Shown: positions 43,678-53,301, counted from the first letter of the stretch. The stretch is 64,000 nucleotides of DNA from Verrucomicrobiaceae bacterium (GCA_015075365.1 JABTUN010000001.1:744001-808000); one strand, 5' to 3'. Notes: generated from the letters alone by a model not told the origin. Translations and numbers: made by a program.

Positions 43678-44315
43678 GCCGACTTTTGAAACAACACCCC
43701 AGCCTCGCGTGGATTGCCCTCGTGGGCTTCGCCACGCTTTGCAGCCTCGCGGTCGTGTGGGCGCAAAAAAATCTCGGCGCCGCTGAATCCGCTCCGGTAA
43801 TGAAGAGCCGGCCAAAAGCGGAGAAGCATCTCGTGGCCATCAAACCCGGCCCGCCCACGCCGAGGCTCGACACCGGCCTGAAGGATGCGCAAGGCCGCGC
43901 CATCACCGCCGCATGCAGCACCTGCCACAGCACCACCACACCGAACACCATGCGCAACACCGCGCACGATCTTTTCCAGGCCCATCGCGGCCTCAGCTAC
44001 GCCCACGGCAATCTAACCTGCCTGAGCTGCCACAACGCGAAAGACTACGACGCGCTCCATCTCGCCGATGGACGCAGCGTAGCCTTCCCCGATGTGATGA
44101 CGCTCTGCGCCCAGTGCCACGGCACGGCGATGCGTGATTACCTCCACGGCAGCCACGGCGGCATGAACGGCCACTGGGATCTCAGCAAAGGTCCACGCGT
44201 GCGCAACAACTGCGTCAACTGCCACGACCCGCATCATCCTGAATTTCCCCTTGTGAGACCCGTGCTGCCGCCACGCGACCGCATTTCCGTTCCCAACGTC
44301 CCCGCAGAGCATTGA
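43674..44315 (+). CDS. Tetraheme c-type cytochrome of the nap operon
   Basis: 213 residues. N-terminal membrane anchor or signal (LAWIALVGFATLCSLAVVWA), then four CXXCH motifs (CSTCH, CLSCH, CAQCH, CVNCH) with extra histidines (HDLFQAHRG, LHGSHGGMNGHWD, CHDPHHPEF). Heme number and position would suit a NapC/NrfH-like or cytochrome c3-like electron carrier between the NrfD module and NapB/NapA. The motif spacing is not the NapC pattern. Confidence 0.8.
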   Translation: MSRLLKQHPSLAWIALVGFATLCSLAVVWAQKNLGAAESAPVMKSRPKAEKHLVAIKPGPPTPRLDTGLKDAQGRAITAACSTCHSTTTPNTMRNTAHDLFQAHRGLSYAHGNLTCLSCHNAKDYDALHLADGRSVAFPDVMTLCAQCHGTAMRDYLHGSHGGMNGHWDLSKGPRVRNNCVNCHDPHHPEFPLVRPVLPPRDRISVPNVPAEH

Positions 44316-44318
44316 GCC

Positions 44319-45314
44319 ATGAACGATCCCGCACCTGCATCACCCAAAACACCCTGCGGCGGCAATTGCTCCTGCTCCGGAGGTTCTACCAACGCATCGC
44401 CGCCTCCCGGCGATGACGGCTCCACCCGCCGCGCCGTGCTGAAGGGTCTCGGAGCCACACTCGGCGTCGCCGCGTATGCCAAAGCGCTCGCGCCGCTCAC
44501 CGAGCTGACCAAAGAAACCTCGATGGATGAGTTCCTGCAAAAGCACTATAAGGAGCTCAGCAAAGACGAAATCGCCACCGTCATCACCCGCCTCACCCAA
44601 GAGGCCAAAGAGCAATACGGAGCCGATGTGACCATCAGCGACCCTAAGCCGCAGGAAGGCGTGAAATTTGGTTACGCGCTCAATCTTTCCATCTGCAACG
44701 GCTGCCGCAAATGCGCCGAGGCATGCCATTTGGAGAACAATCATGACCGCCCCTCCCACCAGAGCTACATCCGCGTCTTTGAGATGACGAAAGGCTCGAT
44801 GGACTTCGAAAAAGGCAACGTCCACTACGACCATCCCGTGCCGCAGCCGGACAAATACTACATGCCCGTGCAGTGCCAGCAGTGCGAGCATCCGCCCTGC
44901 GTCGATGTCTGCCCGGTCGAGGCTACTTGGAAGGAAAAAGACGGCATCGTTGTCGTCGATTACAACTGGTGCATCGGCTGCCGCTACTGCGAGGCCGCGT
45001 GTCCGTATCACGCCCGCCGCTTCAACTGGCAGAAGCCGCAAATCCCCGCCCCTGAGATCAATCCGGATCAAAGCTACCTCAGCAACCGCATCCGTCCGCA
45101 GGGCGTGATGGAGAAATGCACCTTCTGCCTGCACCGCACGCGGAATGGCCGCCTGCCAGCCTGTTTGGAGGCATGTCCCACCGGTGCCCGCGTTTTTGGT
45201 GATCTCAATGATCCCGCCTCCGAGGTCCGCTACGTGCTCGAAAACAAGCGCGTCTTCGTCCTCAAGGAGGAACTCGGCCTCAAACCTCAATTCTTCTACT
45301 TCTTCGATGAGTGA
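44319..45314 (+). CDS. NrfC/PsrB-type four-cluster ferredoxin subunit
   Basis: 331 residues. A Cys-rich N-terminus (CGGNCSCSGG) precedes a Tat-like motif (STRRAVLKGLGATLG). The Fe-S sets are ICNGCRKCAEACHLEN, CQQCEHPPCVDVCPVEA, NWCIGCRYCEAACPYHARR and KCTFCLHRTRNGRLPACLEACPTGA. This is the arrangement of NrfC, PsrB and HybA-type subunits, which pass electrons between a quinol-oxidising membrane partner and a periplasmic enzyme. The membrane partner is the next gene (8-bp overlap). Confidence 0.9.
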   Translation: MNDPAPASPKTPCGGNCSCSGGSTNASPPPGDDGSTRRAVLKGLGATLGVAAYAKALAPLTELTKETSMDEFLQKHYKELSKDEIATVITRLTQEAKEQYGADVTISDPKPQEGVKFGYALNLSICNGCRKCAEACHLENNHDRPSHQSYIRVFEMTKGSMDFEKGNVHYDHPVPQPDKYYMPVQCQQCEHPPCVDVCPVEATWKEKDGIVVVDYNWCIGCRYCEAACPYHARRFNWQKPQIPAPEINPDQSYLSNRIRPQGVMEKCTFCLHRTRNGRLPACLEACPTGARVFGDLNDPASEVRYVLENKRVFVLKEELGLKPQFFYFFDE

Positions 45315-46617
45315 TCCCGCCGTCATCCCTGTGCCCGCCACGCCCGTGCCCGAATGGCGGCAGTATCTCCGCTTTGCCTGGAACGCCTTCAGCCAGTCCG
45401 TCGAGGGTGGCTGGAAGTTTTATGTGTGGATGACGCTGCTCACCGCCGTCTTCCTCGTCGGCGCGAACGCCTGGGCCGTCCAGGTGCGCGATGGCATGGC
45501 CCTCACTGCCATGAGCGACCACGTCTCCTGGGGCCTCTACATCGCAAACTTCACCTTCCTCGTCGGCCTGGCCGCTGGTGGCGTCATGATGGTCATCCCG
45601 GCCTACCTTTATCATGACGAAAAGATGCACGACATCGTCATCATCGGCGAGTTGCTCGCCATCGCCGCCATCATCATGAGCATCATGTTCGTCGTGTGCG
45701 ATCTCGGTCGGCCCTACCGCTTCTGGCACATGATGCCCGGCCTCGGGAAGTTCAACTTTCCCGTCTCCATGCTCACCTGGGATGTCATCGTGCTGAACGG
45801 CTATTTCGCCATCAACGTCTATATCTGCGGCTACCTGCTCTATAAGCGCTTCCGCGCTCAGCCGCCCGTGGCAAAGATGTATTTGCCCGCTGTGTTCCTC
45901 AGCATCGTTTGGGCCATCAGCATCCACACCGTCACCGCCTTCCTCTACTGCGGACTGGGTGGTCGGCCCTTCTGGAACACCGCGCTGCTCGCCCCGCGCT
46001 TCCTAGCCAGCGCCTTCGTCAGCGGCCCCGCCTTCATCATCGTCGCCATCCAGATCATCCGCTGGCAAACCGGGCGCATGTTTGGTGAGGGAGCCATCCG
46101 CACGCTCGTGAGCATCGTCCGCATCACCATCCTCATCAGCCTGCTCATGGTCGTTTCCGAGATCTTCGTCGAGTTCTACACCGGCGGCAGCCACACCGGC
46201 GCCGCGAAGTATCTCTACTTTGGCCTGCACGGCTATCATGAGCTGGTGCCGTGGATCTGGACCTCGATCGTGTTCACCGTCGTCGCAGTGATCCTCTTCA
46301 TGCAGCCAAGGATCAATCGCCGTCCCTTGCTCCTGAACACAGCCTGCCTGCTCGCCTTCGTGGGTCTGTGGATCGAAAAAGGCATGGGCATGATCATTCC
46401 CGCCTTCATCCCCAGCACCCTGCACGAGATCGTCGAATACCGCCCCAGCCTCACCGAATGGAAAATCACCGCCGGCATCTGGGCGCTGGGCTTCATGATC
46501 TACACCCTGCTCCTCAAAATCACGATCAACATCCACAGCCGCAAGCTCAAGGACGCCAGCGGTGCGAGAACCATCACACCAGAGGACTCCCTGGCGATGG
46601 GCGATGGAGGCGTCTGA
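45307..46617 (+). CDS. NrfD/PsrC-family quinol dehydrogenase membrane subunit
   Basis: 436 residues from the ATG overlapping the ferredoxin stop; earlier in-frame ATGs lie inside the ferredoxin gene. About nine transmembrane helices, with family blocks WGLYIANFTFLVGLAAGGVMM, DLGRPYRFWHMM, FNFPVSMLTWDVIVLNGY and IHTVTAFLYCGLGGRPFWNTAL. Together with the ferredoxin it forms a quinol-oxidising module replacing NapC or NapGH in this nap cluster. Last gene of the operon. Confidence 0.9.
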   Translation: MSDPAVIPVPATPVPEWRQYLRFAWNAFSQSVEGGWKFYVWMTLLTAVFLVGANAWAVQVRDGMALTAMSDHVSWGLYIANFTFLVGLAAGGVMMVIPAYLYHDEKMHDIVIIGELLAIAAIIMSIMFVVCDLGRPYRFWHMMPGLGKFNFPVSMLTWDVIVLNGYFAINVYICGYLLYKRFRAQPPVAKMYLPAVFLSIVWAISIHTVTAFLYCGLGGRPFWNTALLAPRFLASAFVSGPAFIIVAIQIIRWQTGRMFGEGAIRTLVSIVRITILISLLMVVSEIFVEFYTGGSHTGAAKYLYFGLHGYHELVPWIWTSIVFTVVAVILFMQPRINRRPLLLNTACLLAFVGLWIEKGMGMIIPAFIPSTLHEIVEYRPSLTEWKITAGIWALGFMIYTLLLKITINIHSRKLKDASGARTITPEDSLAMGDGGV

Positions 46618-46644
46618 AGCTGCGTTGGCAGCCTTGATGAAGCA

Positions 46645-46932
46645 TCACGCCTTCAGGATGGCGTCGAACTCCTTGTCGGTGAAGGCTTGCAGCGTTTCTG
46701 TCCGCACGTTGCCGAGGGCGGCGAGGGAGGCCAGGAGGTGGAGGATTTTGGCTTCGCTGTCAGCGGCGAGGACGAGCGCACCGTCGTAGTGGCCGATGGT
46801 CCAGAACTGGCCTTCGACCTTCACGCCGGACTTTTCGGCGAGCGCGTCAAAGGCGTGGGCGCGTGAGGTGGATTCTTTGATGTGGGCGGAACCTTTCTCG
46901 GTGAACTTCAGGAGGGTGATGCAGCGCTTCAT
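46645..46932 (-). CDS. GYD-domain protein
   Basis: 95 residues from ATG 46930-46932. CITLLKFTEKGSAHIKEST, then QFWTIGHYDGALVLAADSEAK, with the GHYD motif typical of the GYD family (PF08734). A small alpha/beta-barrel-type protein of unknown role. It reads leftward, 31 bp after the set B PPC gene, so it is probably the last gene of operon B. Confidence 0.8.
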   Translation of the reverse strand: MKRCITLLKFTEKGSAHIKESTSRAHAFDALAEKSGVKVEGQFWTIGHYDGALVLAADSEAKILHLLASLAALGNVRTETLQAFTDKEFDAILKA

Positions 46933-46963
46933 GATCGTGTCGGGGTTGTTGATGGGATTCAAA

Positions 46964-48946
46964 TCAAGGTGTGGGCTTCTCCGGTGGTGGCGGTGGGGTG
47001 CGGACATCGACGAGCAGCGCGTCCACCGGCACGAGATGGCGGTAGATGAAGGCCTGCATCATGTCCTCGGCGGGCACGGCGGTGGCTACAAAGGTGTTGG
47101 GTGACTCGCCACCGCTTCCGACGACAGTGAGAACGATGGGTCTTTCGAGATCGGTGCCGGATGGCACGGCAATGGAGACATCCGCCTTGTCCTGGCCTTC
47201 GGGGATGGTGGCATTATGCATGGCAAAGCCTGATGGCGCATCTTTGAGTGTGAGTATGATCGGTCCGGTGAAGCCGCCATCCCGCAGTGCATGCACGGTG
47301 AGGCGGGCGGCACCGCCGGGCTTGGCGTTCAGGGAGGAGGGCGTCACACGCAGCGCGAACGCGGGGTCTGCGGCACGCACTTTGAGCCGGTAGGCATTGG
47401 TCGGGCCGCTCTGACCCTGCGTGTCGGTGACTCGGATGAAGGCGCTGCCGCCGGGAGGCATCTTCATGCTGATGCGGGAGTCGGCATGATGCGTGGTGAG
47501 GCCGCTACCGAGGTCCTCATGGTCGTCATTGAAGGCCACCTGTTTCCCATTCTGGTCAAAGACAGTGAGGGAGGCATCCACGGGCGAGCCAAGCCGCCGC
47601 GCGAAGATCTCAAAGATCATCTCGCGCCCACCATTGGCCTTCACGCGGTAGAAATCGGCCTCGCCGGTGCTTTCGATGACACCATTGACGATCATTGGTG
47701 GTTCCAGCATCTGCGCGGTGCCGAGCGTGTTGTTCGGCTCGCGTTCGCGCTCCTGCGGCACGTTGTCGATCTGGAAGGGAATCGCGTTGGAGCGCTGTCC
47801 GCCGGCTTTGGCATGCAAAAGCACGATTCCTGGCTCTTTCGGGGCTTCGTAGCTCTGTTTAAAGTCGGAGCCGAGATTTCCGCCCTGGAAGGTGATCTCG
47901 ACTTTTTCGCCCGCCGTTGCTCCGAGCGGCGAAATGCCCGTGAGGAAGGGAATCTGACCCACATGGATGCGGTACACAAAATCGTCACGACCGCGGTAGA
48001 TCGAGTCATGCACGCGGATGCGGTAGAGGCCGTCGGCGGGGATTTTGTAGAAAAGCACGGGGTCAGGGTCAAAGCGGTAGCCATCGGCATACCCGACCTC
48101 GTAGCCATCGGCATTGTGCAGGCTCACCACGCTCTGAAACCAGCCCGGAACAGCATCGGCAAGGTAGGGGATCAAACTGCGTGCGTGCATGGCGATGACG
48201 ACACGCTCGTCTTTTCTTGCCTCGAAGGTGAACTCATCCACCTCGCCGGGCATGATACGGCCATTGAGTGTGACGGGCAGCCGGGCGGTGGGCGTGGGCA
48301 CTTTTTCCTGCTTCATCGAGTCCATGCCGCCACGATATTTTTCGAGGTCAAACTCACGTTGAGGCTCGGCCTCAAGTACCTCGGGAAGCTGGCCGATGAC
48401 GAAGCGCATGGGATTGCTGAGGCCTGAAGGTGTGCGCAGGCGCAAATGGCGTGTGCCGGGCTCCGCAGTCTCGGCGATGGTGATGCGCAGTCGTGCGGTT
48501 TCGCCGATCTGGTTGTTGAGCTGCTGCTTCGGGTCATTGCGGCGGCGGTCGTACTCGACCATGACGCGCAGCTTTTGCTCGGAGAGGTCGGATTCGCTCA
48601 AAAGCTTGCGGATGTATGCGAGTTTTTGGTCCGCAGGCACCTCGCCGGCGCGGCGGCCATCGCGCAGCTTTTGCTGCACCTCGCGCAGGCGGTCGCGGTA
48701 GTCGTCCACGACCTGGGCGGAGGGGATTTTGTCATGAACGAGGCATTTTCCCGTCACACCCTCGCCGGAGAAGATGACCTCGGTGTTTTCATCGAGATAC
48801 TGCCCACCGACGATGACCTCGACAGTGGTGCTGATCTGCCCGCCGGCGGGATAGACAAAGCCGATGCGGGGTGCGGGCTGGGCGTGCAATCCGCTGGTGG
48901 CGAGAGCAATCCCGCCAAGGCCGTGAAGAATGAAGCGGGTTTTCAT
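46964..48946 (-). CDS. Exported PPC-domain protein (set B)
   Basis: 660 residues from ATG 48944-48946, just before the signal peptide (MKTRFILHGLGGIALATSGLHA). Paralogue of the set A protein: RIGFVYPAGGQISTTVEVIVGG at the start, PPC units NGRIMPGEVDEFTFEARKDER and NGVIESTGEADFYRVKANGGRE, then YRLKVRA and Ig-like segments. It ends in a proline-rich tail (PPPPPEKP) where the set A protein has an additional charged domain. Overall clearly homologous but well diverged, so the duplication is not recent. Confidence 0.8.
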   Translation of the reverse strand: MKTRFILHGLGGIALATSGLHAQPAPRIGFVYPAGGQISTTVEVIVGGQYLDENTEVIFSGEGVTGKCLVHDKIPSAQVVDDYRDRLREVQQKLRDGRRAGEVPADQKLAYIRKLLSESDLSEQKLRVMVEYDRRRNDPKQQLNNQIGETARLRITIAETAEPGTRHLRLRTPSGLSNPMRFVIGQLPEVLEAEPQREFDLEKYRGGMDSMKQEKVPTPTARLPVTLNGRIMPGEVDEFTFEARKDERVVIAMHARSLIPYLADAVPGWFQSVVSLHNADGYEVGYADGYRFDPDPVLFYKIPADGLYRIRVHDSIYRGRDDFVYRIHVGQIPFLTGISPLGATAGEKVEITFQGGNLGSDFKQSYEAPKEPGIVLLHAKAGGQRSNAIPFQIDNVPQEREREPNNTLGTAQMLEPPMIVNGVIESTGEADFYRVKANGGREMIFEIFARRLGSPVDASLTVFDQNGKQVAFNDDHEDLGSGLTTHHADSRISMKMPPGGSAFIRVTDTQGQSGPTNAYRLKVRAADPAFALRVTPSSLNAKPGGAARLTVHALRDGGFTGPIILTLKDAPSGFAMHNATIPEGQDKADVSIAVPSGTDLERPIVLTVVGSGGESPNTFVATAVPAEDMMQAFIYRHLVPVDALLVDVRTPPPPPEKPTP

Positions 48947-48954
48947 AAAATGAA

Positions 48955-50349
48955 TCACACGAGTTCTTTGAGCAGCCCGGCCATTTTCACCTGCTCTTCC
49001 TGACCGGGCACGACTGTCGTTGGCGTGCCTTGCGGATGCGGCAGGGGGGCATCGGCGGGAATACCGAGCTGGCCGTAGATGCTGCCGATGAGATCGGCGG
49101 GATACACAGGACGTTCGGCCACCTCCTCGCCGGTGGCGTTCGATTTGCCGAGCACCTGGCCACCTTTGAAGCCACCGCCCGCGAGCAGACTGGAGAAGCA
49201 CGCGCCGAAGTGATGGCGGCCGCCGTTCCAGGGTGATTCGCTCGCCACTTTTGGCGTGCGGCCGAATTCTCCGGTGCAGAACACGATGGTGCTCTCCAGT
49301 AGCCCTTTGTCGTAAAGATCGGTGAGCAGTGCGGCCATTCCCTGGTCGAGCTCCGGCAGCTTGCGGTTCATGATCTGAAAGTGCTGCTTGTGCGTGTCCC
49401 AGCCCTTGTAGTTGATGGTGATGTAAGGCACGCCTTTTTCGACGAGGCGGCGTGCCATGAGGCAGCTCTGGCCGAAAGTGTTGCGACCATAGCGGTCACG
49501 CATTTCATCCTTCTCCTGCGCGAGGTCGAAGAGCTTGCCGGAGTCGCCGAGAATGAGCTCGTAGGCTTGCTGCTCGGACTCGACCATCGTTTTCAGCGTG
49601 GCATTCCCCGGCAGCGAACCACCGAGCGTGTTGAGGCTTCTCATGAGCTTCCTGCGCTCTTTTTGATGCTCCTCCGTGATGTCCGGCGTGACGATGCCTT
49701 CGACTGCGAAGGGCGTGCGTGAAGGATCACCGCCAGTGGCGAAGGGTTTGTAGCGTGGCCCGAGAAAGCCGGCCTCACTGAAACGGCCCTGAGGCTCTGT
49801 GAGCACGACGTAGGGCGGAATGAGGCCCTTGTAGCCAGCGTCGTAGCCTTTGAAATACGACACCACCGCACCGAGACCGGGAAACACATCGCGCTCGGAG
49901 GAACGGCCGGTCTGCACGAGGTAGGAGGCGGTCTCGTGGCCGTTGTTGCCATGCGTCATGCTGCGGATGAGCGAGTATTTATCCGCGTTTTTCGCCAGTT
50001 CGGGCAAAAGCTGGCCGATACGGATGCCGCTGATGTTTGTCTCAATAGGCGCATCGAGAGCACCGGAGTACTCGCGGCCCGCCTCGGGCTTCGGATCAAA
50101 GGTGTCGATGTGGCAGGGGCCGCCCCAGAGCCAGATTTGAATGACGGACTTCGCCTTGCCTTCCTTGGCGATGGCGGCGGCACGTGGAGCGGCGTGAATG
50201 CCAAAGGGCTCCATGAGCAAAAGCCCGGCGGAGCCATAGACCGCGCGGCGCAGGGCCTCGCGGCGTGAAAACGGCGCACCGCCGAGTGTATGAGCGACGC
50301 GGGCGACATCGCGTGCGGTGCTGCGTGAGGGGAGAGAAGTCGTGTTCAT
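48955..50349 (-). CDS. DUF1501 protein (set B)
   Basis: 464 residues. Tat-like signal (FSRREALRRAVYGSAGLLLM). Body as in set A: VIQIWLWGGPCHIDTFDPKP, SLIRSMTHGNNGHETA, GVPYITINYKGWDTHKQH, STIVFCTGEFGRTPKVA. The metal-site residues expected for the alkaline-phosphatase-like fold are kept. It lies between the DUF1549 gene (12-bp gap) and the PPC gene (8-bp gap), the same order as in set A. Confidence 0.85.
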   Translation of the reverse strand: MNTTSLPSRSTARDVARVAHTLGGAPFSRREALRRAVYGSAGLLLMEPFGIHAAPRAAAIAKEGKAKSVIQIWLWGGPCHIDTFDPKPEAGREYSGALDAPIETNISGIRIGQLLPELAKNADKYSLIRSMTHGNNGHETASYLVQTGRSSERDVFPGLGAVVSYFKGYDAGYKGLIPPYVVLTEPQGRFSEAGFLGPRYKPFATGGDPSRTPFAVEGIVTPDITEEHQKERRKLMRSLNTLGGSLPGNATLKTMVESEQQAYELILGDSGKLFDLAQEKDEMRDRYGRNTFGQSCLMARRLVEKGVPYITINYKGWDTHKQHFQIMNRKLPELDQGMAALLTDLYDKGLLESTIVFCTGEFGRTPKVASESPWNGGRHHFGACFSSLLAGGGFKGGQVLGKSNATGEEVAERPVYPADLIGSIYGQLGIPADAPLPHPQGTPTTVVPGQEEQVKMAGLLKELV

Positions 50350-50361
50350 AGCAGGATGGGG

Positions 50362-51936
50362 TTAATGGTTGAACAAAAACTCTGGCTGATTCACCAGCGC
50401 CCACACCATGTCCGCAGCGAGCGAACTGCCGCCGCCGTAGGTGGCGGTGACATGGGCTTTCAGCGTCTCCAGCTCCTTCGCGGAGGGCGGACGAGAGAGC
50501 ACGGTGTGGTAGATTCTGTCCGCCAGCGCTTCAGTGCCGTCGCTGTTCGTGGCAGCGGTGACGAGAGGACATTGCTGGATTTTTTTCATCACATGGCTGG
50601 AGTTCAGCATGTGCAGACGCTGGGAAGGGCTGGTGTCACGGCTGCGCTCCGTCTCATGGCCGCTGTCACGCGGCGGACGGCCAAAAAGCTCCAAAAACGA
50701 GCTGGTGATGCTGCCATCTGCCAGGGCGATGCCGCGCACATTCTCCGGGATAAAGGTGAAGGGCTCAGGAATGGGGCTGCTGTAATCCTCGCGCGTGCCG
50801 GTGATCTGGTTTAGCGCATCAATGAGCACTTCTGCCTCCAGTCGGCGCAGTGGGTAGTGCGCGAAGTTTGCCGCTGCCTCCGGCGTGTCCTGCGCTGGGA
50901 TGCTGGAGAGCTGGAAGACCTGTGAGTTCAGAATGACGCGGAAGAGATGCCGCATGTCACACTTCGATGAGGCGAACTCTTTTTCGAGATAGGCCAGCAA
51001 CGCAGGATTCGACGGCAAATTGTCCACGCGGAAGTCATCCGGCTCATGCACGATGCCGCGGCCCATGAGCCAGCTCCAGATGCGATTGGACCAGCTTCGG
51101 CAAAACGAGGGATTCTCTGGCCGCAGCAGCCAGTCGGTGAAAACGATGCGCGGGTCCTCCAGGCCCGATTGGATCGCCGCAGGGCTTCCGTCCGGGAAAA
51201 TCGCCTTCTTGGTGAGGCCATCTTTGTCCGCTGTGGGATCGAAATACACAATCTCCTCCTTCCACTCGGCGGTCGATTTGAACGCCACCTGCGTAAAGAA
51301 GCCCGCCAGCGCATCGAGCTTCTTTTCCGGCCACTTGTCCGCCCGCTCGCCCATGAAGGTGAGCGCCACAGTGGCAGCGATGCCACGCGGGCTGCGATCC
51401 TGCATCGCACGGTAAAAGTTCACCTCGCCCTCGCGGAAGTTGCTGCCGTTCGCGAGCAATAATTGCCGCGCGAAGATGTGCAGCGGCTTGTTTTCCCGCA
51501 CGCTGGTGTGGATGAAGCGGTGGTAGGCCTGCACCGCGTTTGGCCACAGCTTGATGGGAAACTCCGCCTTCACGCGCAGCAGCTCGCCGAGCTTCATCGC
51601 CCAGAAATCCGTGAACTCAGGCCGCTGCAGCAGCACCTCGATGAGCTGCGCCCGCTTGTCCGGCTGCTTCGCGGCGATGAAGCCGCGCGCCTCCGCCTCT
51701 GTGGGCAAAGTGCCGATCACTGCAAGGAAAGCGCGGCGCAGAAATGCCGTGTCCGAGCATAGATTCGACGGTTTGATTCCCAGTTCCGTCAGTCGGCCTA
51801 GGACGAGTGCGTCCACCTGTTCATGCGGCTTCAGACTTTCGCCGGACCGCATCACAAGTGGTCCAGCTTCATAGACGATGGCTTCAGTCGCGAGTGCTGC
51901 TGCCGCGAAGACCAGAAAGAGGGCGATGATTTTCAT
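50362..51936 (-). CDS. DUF1549/DUF1553 protein (set B)
   Basis: 524 residues, signal peptide (MKIIALFLVFAAAALATEA). DUF1549 (QVDALVLGRLTELGIKPS, FLRRAFLAVIGTLPTEAEARGFI) then DUF1553 (IVFTDWLLRPENPSFCRSW, NRIWSWLMGRGIVHEPDDFR, YPLRRLEAEVLIDALNQI). It lacks the Ala/Pro/Lys-rich linker of the set A paralogue, which explains most of the length difference. 9 bp after the RidA-like gene. Confidence 0.85.
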   Translation of the reverse strand: MKIIALFLVFAAAALATEAIVYEAGPLVMRSGESLKPHEQVDALVLGRLTELGIKPSNLCSDTAFLRRAFLAVIGTLPTEAEARGFIAAKQPDKRAQLIEVLLQRPEFTDFWAMKLGELLRVKAEFPIKLWPNAVQAYHRFIHTSVRENKPLHIFARQLLLANGSNFREGEVNFYRAMQDRSPRGIAATVALTFMGERADKWPEKKLDALAGFFTQVAFKSTAEWKEEIVYFDPTADKDGLTKKAIFPDGSPAAIQSGLEDPRIVFTDWLLRPENPSFCRSWSNRIWSWLMGRGIVHEPDDFRVDNLPSNPALLAYLEKEFASSKCDMRHLFRVILNSQVFQLSSIPAQDTPEAAANFAHYPLRRLEAEVLIDALNQITGTREDYSSPIPEPFTFIPENVRGIALADGSITSSFLELFGRPPRDSGHETERSRDTSPSQRLHMLNSSHVMKKIQQCPLVTAATNSDGTEALADRIYHTVLSRPPSAKELETLKAHVTATYGGGSSLAADMVWALVNQPEFLFNH

Positions 51937-51945
51937 GGCGGGGCA

Positions 51946-53301
51946 TCAGGCTTCAGAGTTTGGCTTGCGCACACGGGAGAAGGCCACGCCCTCGATCTCC
52001 ACGAGTAGGTCCGGGCGGCACACATCCGCCACCGCGTAGATCGCGGGCAGGCGGCCCAGACGCCGCTCGCACACGGCACGCACCTTTTCATAGTCCGTGG
52101 CGTGTTTCACATAGACATGGACTTTCGCCAGATCTGCCAGCGTGGCTCCGGCGTCAGCCCAGCCCAGCCGTGCGAAGTTTTCCGGTGCGATGAGCTTCTC
52201 GATGTTCGTGAGCGTCTGCTCGGTCTGGCCGACGGCATCGCCTTTGTACACCGTCTCCGAGTTCACAATGCTCGCCGTGCCGGAAATCCAGATCGTCACG
52301 TCCTCCCCTGTGCGCACCGCCATGGCACGAGCAAACTTCGGACTCTTCACCGAATACTCTTTCGGATAATCGAAGGCGGAGGTTTGCAGCGGATTCTCCA
52401 ACGGCAGAAGGAAAACGTCATCGCGCTTTGTGTGCAGCGCCATGCAGGCCGTGATGAGCCCATGGCAGAGCGTGCCGATGCCCGTGCTAGCCGGATAAAC
52501 CGCCTGCCCGCGATGCAGCGTGGGCACCGGGCGGTTGTCGAAAGGAATACCGGCGAAGAAGTCCGTGCGGGCGCGGTTCAGCTCGCGGTAGCGCTCCACA
52601 CCATCCACCTCCTCCGTGATGCAGCCCTGGTAGAGCCAGGTTCGCACCACGTCCTCAAAAGCCGCGCCACCGCGCCGCAGCGCCGCCTGGAGATTTTCAA
52701 AGGCCTCGAATGACTGATCGTAGGCCGTCCGGCCCTCGCGATGCAACGAACCGCCGGAGGCATAAATCCATCGCAGGCCGTCATATTCCACCGTCACCAG
52801 ATGTTCGTCATGGTGCTCCACCTTCGCATGAGTGGTGCCCACCGCCCAGGCCTCGATCGCGATGCCACGCCCCTCGCAAGGCGGCTGCACCACAAACAGC
52901 GTCAACGGCATCTTTTCACCATAACAGGCCTCGAAAAGCAGCTCCGCCGTCGGCACATCCTCCCGGGAGCGCAGAAACACGGTCTGCATCGTCACCTCCA
53001 TCGGCTCACCTTGCTGGCGCAGGATGGCACGGATGGTGGAGAGCGCCTCCCATGCCTCGTCTTTAAAGTCCCCGCCGCATTGGGGTGTCACCATCATCGC
53101 CACGCGTCGCACCTTGCCGAGGTCAATCACCGTATGATGCTGCACGCCCATGAGACAGGGAGGCATGTCCGGTCCGGAAAACCTGCCCGGCACCGCGTGC
53201 GAGCATCCATGCGCCGCACAACCCGCGTCGAGCAGCCGTTTGTCCGGGGCCAGGTGGTAGCAAATCGGCGTTTCCTTGGCGAGAGAAGCAGGGGAAGACA
53301 T
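51946..53301 (-). CDS. RidA/YjgF-superfamily protein, chorismatase-like (set B)
   Basis: 451 residues from ATG 53299-53301, chosen because GGAGG lies eight bases upstream; a GTG at 53310 overlaps that ribosome site. Closely related to the set A protein along its whole length (HHTVIDLGKVRRVAMMVTP, PPCEGRGIAIEAWAVG, YDGLRWIYASGGSLHREGRT, YPASTGIGTLCHG, NPLQTSAFDYPKEYSVKSPK). The N-terminal ~40 residues differ. It heads operon B, divergent from globin copy 2. Confidence 0.6.
   Translation of the reverse strand: MSSPASLAKETPICYHLAPDKRLLDAGCAAHGCSHAVPGRFSGPDMPPCLMGVQHHTVIDLGKVRRVAMMVTPQCGGDFKDEAWEALSTIRAILRQQGEPMEVTMQTVFLRSREDVPTAELLFEACYGEKMPLTLFVVQPPCEGRGIAIEAWAVGTTHAKVEHHDEHLVTVEYDGLRWIYASGGSLHREGRTAYDQSFEAFENLQAALRRGGAAFEDVVRTWLYQGCITEEVDGVERYRELNRARTDFFAGIPFDNRPVPTLHRGQAVYPASTGIGTLCHGLITACMALHTKRDDVFLLPLENPLQTSAFDYPKEYSVKSPKFARAMAVRTGEDVTIWISGTASIVNSETVYKGDAVGQTEQTLTNIEKLIAPENFARLGWADAGATLADLAKVHVYVKHATDYEKVRAVCERRLGRLPAIYAVADVCRPDLLVEIEGVAFSRVRKPNSEA

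Noticed and set aside
46618..46644. Bidirectional terminator between nrfD and the GYD gene
   Set aside because: The 27-bp gap has no stable stem with T tracts.
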